A stretch of 64,000 nucleotides of DNA from Calliopsis andreniformis. Its lineage: Eukaryota > Arthropoda > Insecta > Hymenoptera > Andrenidae. Shown here in pieces: positions 54,901 through 64,000 of this stretch (position 1 is its first letter; every line of letters starts with the position of its first letter). The notes beneath the pieces are model-generated. The model did not search any database, was not told where the DNA came from, and worked only from the letters and a program-made list of their open reading frames with translations. The stretch covers positions 2,604,001 to 2,668,000 of the forward strand of contig NW_027480468.1 in assembly GCF_051401765.1 (NCBI RefSeq), given 5' to 3'. Made by a program: the position numbers and the translations under genes.

Positions 54901-56726
54901 ACTGAGGGTCGAGTATTGATGTTTGAGGTCTGAGGATTGAGGATTGAGGATTGAGAATTGAGGATTGAGGATTGAGGATTGAAGATTGAGGATTGGTTAT
55001 TGAGGATTGAAGAATGAGGACTGAGGGTTGAGGATTGAGGATTGAGGAATGAAGATTGAGTATTGAGGATTGAAGATTGAGGATTGAGGAATGAGGATTG
55101 AGGATTGAAGATTGAAGATAGAGGATTGAGGACTGAGGATTAAAGATTGAGTATTGAGGATTGAAGATTGAGGATTGATGATTGAGGATTGATGATTGAG
55201 GATTGAGGATTGAGGATTGAGCATTGAGGATTGACGATTGACTATTCAGGATTGAGGATTAAAGATTGAGTATTGAGTATTGAAGATTGAGGATTGATGA
55301 TTGAGGATTGAGGGTTGAGGATTGAGGATTGAAGATTGAGTATTGAGGATTGAAGGTTGAGGATTGAGGATTGAGGGTTGAGGATTGAGGATTGAAGATT
55401 GAGGATTGAAGATTGAGTATTGATGATTGAAGATTGAGGATTGAGGATTGAGTGTTGAGGATTGAGGACGAGGACAGACGGTTGAGGATTGAGGTTTGAG
55501 GATTGAGGATTGAGGATTGAGGACTGAGGATTGAGGATTGAGGATTGAGCATTGAGGATTGAAGATTGATGTCTGTGGATTGAGGATTGAAAATTGACGA
55601 TTGAGGATTGTGGATTGAGGATTGAGGATTGAACATTGAGGACTGAGTGTTGAGGGTTGAGTGATGAGAATTGATGTTTGTGGATAGAGGCTTGAAGGTT
55701 GCAGATTGTGTATTGAGTATTGAAAATTGTGAATTGAGGATATTCTATTGAGGATTCAGGATTGACGACTGATTGTTGAGGACTCAGGGCCGAAGATTGA
55801 GGATTCAGGATTGAGGATTCAGAATTGAGGTTTGCGGGCTGAGGACTGAGGATTGAGGATTGAGAATTGAGGATTGAGGATTGAGTATAGAAGATTGAGG
55901 ATTGGGTATTGAGGATTGAAGAATGAGGATTGAGGATTGAGGATTGAGGATTGAGGATTGAAGATTGAGTATTGAGGTTTGAAGACTGACGATTGAGGGT
56001 TGAGGATTGAGGATTGAGGATTGAGGATCTAGGATTGATGATTGAGTATTGAGGATTGAAGATTGAGGATTGAGGATTGAGGATTGAGGATTGAGGATTG
56101 AGGATTGAAGATTGAAGATTGGGGACTGAGCGTTGAGGGTTGAGTGATGAGAATTGGTGTTTGTGGATAGAGATTTAAAGATTGCAGATTGAGTATTGAG
56201 TATTGAAAGCTGTGAATTGATGATATTCTGTTGAGGATTGAGAACTGACAACTGATTGTTGAGGACTGAGGTCTGAAGGTTGAGGATTCAGGATTGAGGT
56301 TTCAGGATTGAGGTTTGAGGACTGAGGATTGAGGATTGAGGATTGAGGACTGAGGATTGAGGATTGAGGATTGAAGATTGAGGATTGGGTATTGCGGATT
56401 GAACATTGAGGATTGAGGATTGAGGATTGAGGATTGAGGATTGAGTATTGGGGATTGAGGACTGAAGATTGAATATTGATGATTGAAGATTGAGGATTGA
56501 GGATTGAGGGTTGTGGATTGAGGACGAAGACTGAGGGTTGAGTATTCATGTTTGAGGTCCGAGAATTGTGGATTCAGGATTGAGGATTGAGGATTGAGGA
56601 TTGAGGATTGAAGATCGAATATTGATGATTGAAGATTGAGGATTGAGGTTTGAGGGTTGTGGATTGAGGACGAGGACTGAGGGTTGAGTATTGATGTTTG
56701 AGGTCTGATTATTGAGAATTGAGGAT
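45981..56726. repeat. Higher-order segment C, matches 20,716-31,454
   Basis: C follows A at an offset of 25,265 (19,444 + 5,821) and, for its first part, follows B at an offset of 5,821. After the point where B ends, it alone carries the second copy of 26.5-31.45 kb. It differs from A by isolated changes, for example T at 28,861 against A at 54,126 and T at 30,980 against C at 56,245. One extra heptamer near 56.43 kb raises the offset to 25,272. At its right end it continues past the A/B junction point with the same run seen near 25,650-25,690, so the A end is the rearranged one. Confidence 0.86.
52246..53267. repeat. 511-base tandem pair, segment C copy
   Basis: Both 511-base units of 26,981-28,002 are present here at +25,265, with GAGGTTTGAAGACTGACG at 52,246 and 52,757. 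The pair therefore predates the duplication that made segment C. Confidence 0.83.
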
Positions 56727-57650
56727 TGAGAATTGAGGACTGAAGATTGAGTATTGAGGATTGAAGATTGAGGATTGATGATTGAGGATTGAGTATTGAG
56801 GATTGAGGATTGAGGATTGAAGATTGAGGATTGAGGATTGAGGATTGAGGATTAAAAATTGAGTATTGAGGATTGAAGATTGAGGACTGACGATTGAGGA
56901 TTGGGTATTTATGATTGAAGAATGTGGATTGAGGAATGAGGATTGAGGATTGAAGATTGAAGATTGAGGATTGAGGACTGAGGATTAAAGGTTGAGTATT
57001 GAGGATTGAAGATAGAGGATTGATGATTGAGAATTGAGGATTGGGGATTCAGGACTGAGGATTGAGGATTGAGTATTGAAGATTGAGGATTGATGATTGA
57101 ATATTGATGATTGAAGATTGAGGATTGAGGATTGAGTGTTGTGGATTGTGGACGAGGACTGAGGGTTGAGTATTGATGTTTGAGGTCTGAGGATTGAGGA
57201 CTGAGGATTGAGGATTGAGGATTGAGGATTGCGGGTTGAGGATTGAAGATTGAAGATTGAGGATTGAGGACTGAGGATTAAAGATTGAGTATTGAGAATT
57301 GAAGATTGAGGATTGATGATTGAGGATTGAGGATTGAGTATTGAGGATTGAGGATTGAGGATTGAGTATTGAAGATTGAGGATTGATGATTGAGGATTGA
57401 GGATTGAGGATTGAGGACTGAGGATTGAGGATTGAGGATTGAGGATTGCGGGTTGAGGATTGAAGGTTGAAGATTGAGGATTGAGGACTGAGGATTAAAG
57501 ATTGAGTATTGAGGATTGAAGATTGAGGATTGATGATTGAGGATTGAGGATTGAGTATTGAGGATTGAGGATTGAAGACTGAGTATTGAAGATTGAGGAT
57601 TGATGATTGAGGATTGAGGATTGAGGATTGTGGATTGAGGATTAAAGATT
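56727..57650. repeat. Heptamer block with several shuffled short runs
   Basis: Past the end of segment C the order of variants no longer follows A. Runs resembling 25.65 kb, the GAGGACT-GAGGATTAAAG blocks and the GCGGGTTGAGG blocks alternate over a few hundred bases, and GAGGACTGAGGATTAAAG recurs at about 56,975, 57,268 and 57,486. No landmark core lies between 56,222 and 57,980. No gene is seen. Confidence 0.6.
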
Positions 57651-58930
57651 GAGTATTGAGGATTGAAGATTGAGGATTGATGATTGAGGATTGAGGTTTG
57701 AGGATTGAGGATTGAGGACTGAGGATTGAGTATTGAAGATTGAGGATTGATGATTGAGGATTGAGGATTGAGGGGGAAGGATTGAGTATTGAGGATTGAG
57801 GATTGAAGATTGAGGATTGAGGATTGAGGATTAAAGATTGAGTATTGAGGATTGAAGATTGAGAATTGAGGATTGAGGATTGAACATTGAGGACTGAGTG
57901 TTGAGGGTTGAGTGATGAGAATTGATGTTTGTTGATAGAGATTTGAAGATTGCAGATTGAGTACTGAGTATTGAAAGCTGTGAATTGAGGATATTCTATT
58001 GAGGATTGAGGATTGTCACCTGATTGTTCAGGACTGAGGGCTGAAGATTGAGGTTTCAGGATTGAGGATTCAGAATTGATGTCTGAGGAGAGAGGATTGA
58101 GGATTGAGGATTGAAGATTGAGGTTTGAGGATTGAGGATTGAGGATTGAGGACTGAGGATTGAAGATTGAGGATTGAGCATTGACGATTGAAGATTGAGG
58201 ACTGTGGATTGAGGATTGAAAATTGACGATTGAGGATTGTGGATTAAGGATTGAGGATTGAACATTGAGGACTGAGTGTTGTGGGTTGAGTGATGAGAAT
58301 TGATGTTTGTGGATAGAGGCTCGAAGGTTGCAGATTGTGCATTGAGTATTGAAAACTGTGAATTGAGGATATTCTATTGAGGATTCAGGATTGACAACTG
58401 ATTGTTTAGGACTCAGGGCTGCAGATTGAGGATTCAGGATTGAGGATTCAGAACTGAGGTTTGAGGACTGAGGACTGAGGGTTGAGGATTGAGAATAGAG
58501 GATTGAGGATTGAGTATTGAGGATTGAGGATTGATGATTGAGGATTGAGGATTGAAGATTGAGGATTGGGTATCGAGGATTGAACATTGAGGATTGAGGA
58601 TTGAGGATTGAGGATTGAGGATTGAGTATTGAAGATTGAATATTGATGATTGAAGATTGAGGATTGAGGATTGAGGGTTGCGGATTGAGGACGAGGACTG
58701 AGGGTTGAGTATTGATGTTTGAGGTCTGAGGATTGAGGATTGAGGATTGAGAATTGAGGATTGAGGAATGAGGATTGAAGATTGAGGATTGGTTATTGAG
58801 GATTGAAGAATGAGGACTGAGGGTTGAGGATTGAGGATTGAGGATTGAGGTTTGAGGATTGATGATTGAGTATTGAGGAGTGAAGGTTGAGGATTGAGGA
58901 TTGAGGATTGAGGATTGAGGATTGATGATT
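57650..58930. repeat. Right-block unit R1, paralogous to 62,150-63,370 and 13.1-14.35 kb
   Basis: The variant order matches 62,150-63,370 (offset 4,489, falling to 4,440 after a 49-base deletion in the second copy). It also matches segment A near 13.1-14.35 kb and B near 32.6-33.8 kb. Shared marks are the GCTCGAAGG type II landmark, ATTGGGTATCGAGG and GTATTGAGGAGTGAAGG. The long - strand frame 57,049-58,587 overlaps the frame 58,056-58,265; both are periodic peptide. Confidence 0.75.
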
Positions 58931-59560
58931 GAGGATTGGGGACTGAGTGTTGAGGTTTGAGTGATGAGAATTGATGTTTGTGGATAGAGGCTCGAAGGTT
59001 GCAGATTGTGTATTGAGTATTGAAAACTGTGAATTGAGGATATTCTATTGAGGATTCAGGATTGACAACTGATTGTTGAGGACTCAGGGCTGAAGATTGA
59101 GGATTCAGGATTGAGGATTCAGAATTGAGGTTTGAGGACTGAGGACTGAGGATTGAGGATTGAGAATTGAGGATTGAGGATTGAGTATTGAAGATTGAGG
59201 GTTGGGTATTGATGATTGAAGGATGTGGATTGAGGATTGGGGATTGAGGATTGAGGATTGAAGATTGAGTATTGAGGTTTGAAGGCTGACGATTGAGGGT
59301 TGAGGATTGAGGATTGAGGATTGAGGATTGAGGATTGAGGATTGAGGATTGAGGATTGAGGATGAGGGCTGAGGGTTGAGGATTGAGGTTTAAGGACTGA
59401 GGACTGAGGATTGAGGATTGAGAATTGAGGATTGAGGATTGAGGATTGAAGATTGAGGATTGGGTATTGAGGATTGAAGGATGAGGATTGAGGATTGGGG
59501 ATTGAGTATTGAGGATTGAAGATTGAGGATTGAGGATTCAGTGTTGAGGATTGAGTATTG
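58931..59560. repeat. Type II landmark plus plain heptamer run
   Basis: The stretch holds a type II landmark with core at 59,039, resembling those at 11,274 and 21,114. A run of about eight perfect heptamers and a 6-base GAGGAT unit before GAGGGCT (about 59,360) follow. No gene and no open frame of note. Confidence 0.6.
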
Positions 59561-60060
59561 AAGATTGAGGATTGGGGACTGAGTGTTGAGGGCTGAGTGA
59601 TGAGAGTTGATGTTTGTGGATAGAGCTTTGAAGATTGCAGATTGAGTATTGCGTATGGAAAGCTCTCAACTGAGGATATTCTAGTGAGGATTGAGGATTG
59701 ACAACTGATTGTTAAGGACTGAGGGTTGAAGATTGAGGATTCAGGATTGAGGATTCAGGATTGTGGTTTGAGGACTGAGGATTGAGGATTGAGTATTGAC
59801 GATTGAGGATTGGGGTTTGAGGATTGAAGATTGAGGATTGGGTATTGAGGATTGAACATTGAGGATTGAGGATTGAGGATTGAGGATTGAGGATTGAGAA
59901 TTGAAAATTGAATATTGATGATTGAAGATTGAGGATTGAGGATTGAGTGTTGTGGATTGAGGACGAGGACTGAGGGTTGAGTATTGATGTTTGAGGTCTG
60001 AGGATTGAGGATTGAGGATTGAGAATTGAGGATTGAGGATGGAGGATTGAAGATTGAGGA
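59561..60060. repeat. Mosaic piece matching 29.23-29.73 kb
   Basis: The rare run GCGTATGGAAAGCTCTCAAC next to the core at 59,675 is otherwise seen only at 29,342 and its segment C copy at 54,607. The match spans about 500 bases at an offset of about 30,333 from A. Confidence 0.7.
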
Positions 60061-60420
60061 TTGGTTATTGAGGATTGAAGAATGAGGACTGTGGGTTGAG
60101 GATTGAGGATTGAGGATTGAGGTTTGAGGATTGATGATTGAGTATTGAGGAGTGAAGGTTGAGGATTGAGGATTGAGGATTGAGGATTGAGGATTGATGA
60201 TTGAGGATTGGGGACTGAGTGTTGAGGTTTGAGTGATGAGAATTGATGTTTGTGGATAGAGATTTAAAGATTACAGATTCAGTATTGAGTATTGAAAACT
60301 GTGAATTGATGATATTCTATTGAGGATTGAGAATTGACAACTGATTGTTGAGGACTGAGGTCTGAAGATTGAGGATTCAGGATTGAGGATTTAGGATTGA
60401 GGTTTGAGGACTGAGGACTG
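60061..60420. repeat. Mosaic piece matching 14.22-14.57 kb
   Basis: The run with GTATTGAGGAGTGAAGG and a type I landmark (core 60,311) matches 14,220-14,570. It is followed at once by a piece from a different part of the array. Confidence 0.65.
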
Positions 60421-60720
60421 AGGGTTGAGGATTGAGGATTGTGTATTGAAGATTGAGGATTGATGATTGAGGATTGAGGATTGAGGATTGAGGATTGAGG
60501 ATTGAAGATTGAGGATTTTGTATTGCGGATTGAACATTGAGGATTGAGGATTGAGGATTGAGGATTGAGGATTGAGGGTTGAGGACTGAAGATTGAATAT
60601 TGATGATTGAAGATTGAGGATTGTGGATGGAGAGTTGAGGATTGAGGATTGAGAATTGAGGATTGAGTATTGAGGATTGAAGATTGTGGATTGGGTATTG
60701 AGGACTGAGGATTGAGGATT
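60421..60720. repeat. Mosaic piece matching 28.07-28.37 kb
   Basis: The run GTGGATGGAGAGTTGAGG at 60,623 matches 28,276 (offset 32,347), with the same TTTTGTATTGCGG unit upstream. In segment A this piece lies to the left of the 29.2 kb piece; here it lies to its right. Confidence 0.7.
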
Positions 60721-62380
60721 GAGGATTGAAGATTGAGGATTGAGGATTGAGGATTGAACGTTGAGGACTGAGTGTTGAGGGTTGAGTGATGAGAATTGAT
60801 GTTTGTGGATAGAGATTTGAAGATTGCAGATTGAGTACTGAGTATTGAAATCTGTGAATTGAGGATATTCTATTGAGGATTGAGGATTGTCACCTGATTG
60901 TTGAGGACTGAGGGCTGAAGATTGAGGATTCAGGATTGAGGATTCAGAATTGAGGTTTGAGTACTGAGGATTGAGGATTGAGGATTGAAGATTGAGTATT
61001 GAGGATTGAAGATTGAGGATAGAGGATTGAGGATTGAGGATTGAGGATGAGGGCTGAGGGTTGAGGATTGAGGTTTAAGGACTGAGGACTGAGGATTGAG
61101 GATTGAGAATTGAGGATTGAGGATTGAGGATTGAAGATTGGGGATTGGGGATTGAGGATTGAAGGATGAGGATTGAGGATTGAGGATTGAGGATTGAGGA
61201 TTGAGGATTGAGGATTGAAGATTGAGTATTGAGGTTTGAAGACTGACGATTGAGGGTTGAGGATTGAGGATTGAGGATTGAAGATTGGGGATTTGGGATT
61301 GAGGATTGAAGGATGAGGATTGAGGATTGAGGATTGAGGATTGAGGATTGAGGATTGAGGATTGAGGATTGAGGATTGAAGATTGAGTATTGAGGTTTGA
61401 AGACTGACGATTGAGGGTTGAGTATTGAGGATTGAGTATTGAGGATTGAGGATTGATGAATGAGTATTGAGGATTGAAGATTGAGGATTGAGGATTGAGG
61501 ATTGAGGATTGGGAATTGAGGATTGATGATTGAGGATTGGGAACTGAGTGTTGAGGTTTGAGTGATGAGAATTGATGTTTGTGGATAGAGATTTAAAGAT
61601 TACAGATTCAGTATTGAGTATTGAAAACTGTGAATTGATGATATTCTATTGAGGATTGAGAATTGACAACTGACTGTTGAGGACTGAGGTCTGAAGATTG
61701 AGGATTCAGGATTGAGGATTCAGGATTGAGGTTTGAGGACTGAGCATTGAGGATTGAGGAGTGAGGATTGTGGATTGAGGATTGAGGATTGAAGATTGTG
61801 GATTGGGTATTGCTGATTGAACATTGAGGATTGAGGATTGAGGATAGAGGATTGAGGATTGAGGACTGAAGATTGAATATTGATGATTGAAGATTGAGGA
61901 TTGAGGATTGAGCGTTGTGGATTGAGGACGAGAACTGAGGGTTGAGTATTGATGTTCGAGGTCTGAGGATTGAGGATTGAGGGTTGAGAATTGAGGATTG
62001 AGGATTGAGGATTGAAGACTGAGGATTGGGTATTGAGGATTTAAGAATGAGGATTGAGGATTGAGGATTGAGGATTGAGGATCGAAGATTGAGCTTTGAG
62101 GATTGAAGATCGAGTATTGAGGATTGAGGATTCAGGATTGAGGATTGAGGATTGAGGATTGAGGATTGAGCATTGAGGATTGACGATTGAGGATTGTGGA
62201 TTGAGGATTAAAGATTGAGTATTGTGGATTGAAGATTGAGGATTGATGATTGAGGATTGAGGATTGAGGATTGAGGATTGAGGATTGAGGATTGAGTATT
62301 GAAGATTGAGGATTGAGGATTGAGTATTGAAGATTGAGGATTGATGATTGAGAATTGAGGATTGAGGATTGAACATTGAG
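60721..62380. repeat. Mosaic piece matching 11.64-13.3 kb
   Basis: This piece matches the left flank and beginning of segment A across the 12,010 boundary, at offsets of about 49,100 (GAAGATTGGGGATTTGGG at 12,181 and 61,281) and 49,107. It therefore shows the undisturbed arrangement around the left edge of A. Landmark cores are at 60,864 and 61,640. The frame 62,041-62,376 (- strand) is periodic peptide. Confidence 0.72.
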
Positions 62381-63599
62381 GACTGAGTGTTGAGGGTTGA
62401 GTGATGAGAATTGATGTTTGTTGATAGAGATTTGAAGATTGCAGATTGAGTACTGAGTATTGAAAGCTGTGAATTGAGGATATTCTATTGAGGATTGAGG
62501 ATTGTCACCTGATTGTTCAGGACTGAGGGCTGAAGATTGAGGTTTCAGGATTGAGGATTCAGAATTGATGTCTGAGGAGAGAGGATTGAGGATTGAGGAT
62601 TGAAGATTGAGGTTTGAGGATTGAGGATTGAGGATTGAGGACTGAGGATTGAGGATTGAGGATTGAGCATTGACGATTGAAGATTGAGGACTGTGGATTG
62701 AGGATTGAAAATTGACGATTGAGGATTGTGGATTAAGGATTGAGGATTGAACATTGAGGACTGAGTGTTGTGGGTTGAGTGATGAGAATTGATGTTTGTG
62801 GATAGAGGCTCGAAGGTTGCAGATTGTGCATTGAGTATTGAAAACTGTGAATTGAGGATATTCTATTGAGGATTAAGGATTGAGGATTCAGAACTGAGGT
62901 TTGAGGACTGAGGACAGAGGGTTGAGGATTGAGAATAGAGGATTGAGGATTGAGTATTGAGGATTGAGGATTGATGATTGAGGATTGAGGATTGAAGATT
63001 GAGGATTGGGTATCGAGGATTGAACATTGAGGATTGAGGATTGAGGATTGAGGATTGAGGATTGAGTATTGAAGATTGAATATTGATGATTGAAGATTGA
63101 GGATTGAGGATTGAGGGTTGCGGATTGAGGACGAGGACTGAGGGTTGAGTATTGATGTTTGAGGTCTGAGGATTGAGGATTGAGGATTGAGAATTGAGGA
63201 TTGAGGAATGAGGATTGAAGATTGAGGATTGGTTATTGAGGATTGAAGAATGAGGACTGTGGGTTGAGGATTGAGGATTGAGGATTGAGGTTTGAGGATT
63301 GATGATTGAGTATTGAGGAGTGAAGGTTGAGGATTGAGGATTGAGGATTGAGGATTGAGGATTGATGATTGAGGATTGGGGACTGAGTGTTGAGGTTTGA
63401 GTGATGAGAATTGATGTTTGTGGATAGAGATTTAAAGATTACAGATTCAGTATTGAGTATTGAAAACTGTGAATTGATGATATTCTATTGAGGATTGAGA
63501 ATTGACAACTGATTGTTGAGGACTGAGGTCTGAAGATTGAGGATTCAGGATTGAGGATTTAGGATTGAGGTTTGAGGACTGAGGATTGAGGATTGAGGA
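62381..63599. repeat. Right-block unit R2 with 49-base deletion
   Basis: This stretch continues the match to 13.35-14.6 kb of segment A and to R1 (57.9-59.0 kb). At 62,871 the sequence goes from GAGGATTAAGGATTGAGG straight to ATTCAGAACTG. R1 and A have 49 more bases here, including GGACTCAGGG. The loss is exactly seven heptamers. Three landmark cores lie inside: 62,479, 62,857 and 63,479. Confidence 0.75.
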
Positions 63600-64000
63600 G
63601 TGAGGATTGAGGATTGAAGATTGATGATTGATGATTGAGGATTGAGGATTTAGTATTGAGGATTGAGGATTGAGGATTGAGTATTGAAGATTGAGGATTG
63701 AGGATTGATGATTGAGGATTGAGGATTGAGGATTGAGGATTGAGTATCGATGATTGAGGATTGAAGATTGAGCATTGACGATTGAAGATTGAGAATTGAG
63801 GATTGAGGTTTGAACATTGAGGACTGAGTGTTGAGGGTTGAAGATTGAGGATTGAGGATTGAGGATTGAGGATTGATGATTGAGGATTGAGGATTGAGTA
63901 TTGAGGATTGAGGGTTGAGGATTGAGGATTGCGGATTGAAGATTGAGGATTAAAGATTGAGTATTGAGGATTGAAGATTGAGGATTGATGATTGAGGATT
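63600..64000. repeat. Right edge, matching 14.8-15.2 kb of segment A
   Basis: A triple GATGATT-type run followed by GGATTTAGTATTG, then GAACATT at 63,812, matches 14,890-15,200 (GAACATT at 15,012; offset 48,800). The match is still running when the window ends, so the array continues to the right. Confidence 0.7.

Larger units (their letters stand above)
1..64000. repeat. Heptanucleotide satellite array (GAGGATT)n
   Basis: Nearly every base can be parsed into 7-base units of GAGGATT or one- to three-base variants such as GAAGATT, GAGTATT, GATGATT, GAGAATT, GAGGACT and GAGGGTT. Runs of up to about eight perfect units alternate with variant units whose order is repeated elsewhere. Register slips come mainly from two recurrent 6-base units, GAGGAC (before GAGGACT) and GAGGAT (before GAGGGCT). 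No non-satellite sequence was found anywhere, including stretches with no open frame, and neither array edge is in the window. The + strand is G/A/T with C strongly depleted. Such arrays in eukaryotes are heterochromatic satellite DNA; that role is inferred here. A bacterial heptamer array is the alternative, but this length would be exceptional. Confidence 0.97.

Noticed and set aside
57049..58587. 512-codon open frame and relatives at 13,025-14,011 and 32,469-33,455
   Set aside because: Periodic peptide again. The length difference between relatives comes from presence or absence of repeat blocks, with no sign of selection on the frame.
1..64000. Telomeric array
   Set aside because: GAGGATT does not match the telomere repeats I know, and real telomeres are far more uniform. 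The heavy variant content and kilobase higher-order repeats fit an internal satellite better, although a subtelomeric place is not excluded.
1..64000. CRISPR array or other spacer-repeat system
   Set aside because: There are no unique spacers between constant repeats. The landmark modules are irregularly spaced (about 300 to 3,500 bases) and the sequence between them is the same heptamer satellite.
1..64000. tRNA, rRNA or other structured RNA genes
   Set aside because: The + strand has too little C to form normal G-C stems with itself, and no conserved RNA motif was seen on either strand.
1..64000. Bacterial promoters such as TATTCT (resembling a -10 box) in the landmark core
   Set aside because: A TATTCT hexamer occurs in most modules, but no matching -35 element at a suitable spacing and no downstream gene was seen. 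The match is expected by chance in an A/T-containing repeat.

Overview
The whole 64 kb window is one block of satellite DNA. It is built almost entirely from a 7-base unit, GAGGATT on the + strand (AATCCTC on the - strand), and from point variants of it. I found no unique flanking sequence and no RNA gene, CRISPR array, insertion sequence or recognisable protein domain. The array runs off both ends of the window. The + strand is rich in G and A with very little C, and the C present sits mostly in variant heptamers.

The organism cannot be named from this sequence. Arrays this long with multi-kilobase higher-order repeats are typical of eukaryotic heterochromatin (centromeric, subtelomeric or knob-like). 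Short heptamer arrays also occur between bacterial genes, for example in filamentous cyanobacteria, so the domain of life stays open. I lean towards a eukaryote.

Two levels of order sit on the heptamer. First, a divergent landmark module of about 190 bases recurs about 61 times. Its core reads GATATTCT, it is itself made of heptamers in register, and it has at least four sequence types. Second, multi-kilobase segments are duplicated in direct orientation. Bases 1-12,010 are a mosaic with internal offsets of about 0.73, 3.6-3.9 and 4.4 kb. Segment A (12,011-31,454) is 19,444 bases. Segment B (31,455-45,980) repeats the first three quarters of A at an offset of 19,444 and is nearly identical to it. 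Segment C (45,981 to about 56,726) restarts 5,821 bases back inside B and then carries on to the end of A at an offset of 25,265, which equals 19,444 + 5,821. Bases 56,727-64,000 are a shuffled mosaic of pieces that also occur at 11.6-15.2 kb and 28-29.7 kb.

The many long open frames, all on the - strand, follow from the arithmetic of the repeat. Three AATCCTC units (21 bases) read as a 7-residue peptide cycle (N-P-Q-S-S-I-L) in all three - frames. On the + strand TGA falls in every frame once per 21 bases. I therefore call no coding genes. The substance of the window is its record of satellite evolution: unequal exchange in 7-base register, homogenised kilobase blocks and a recurrent landmark module.
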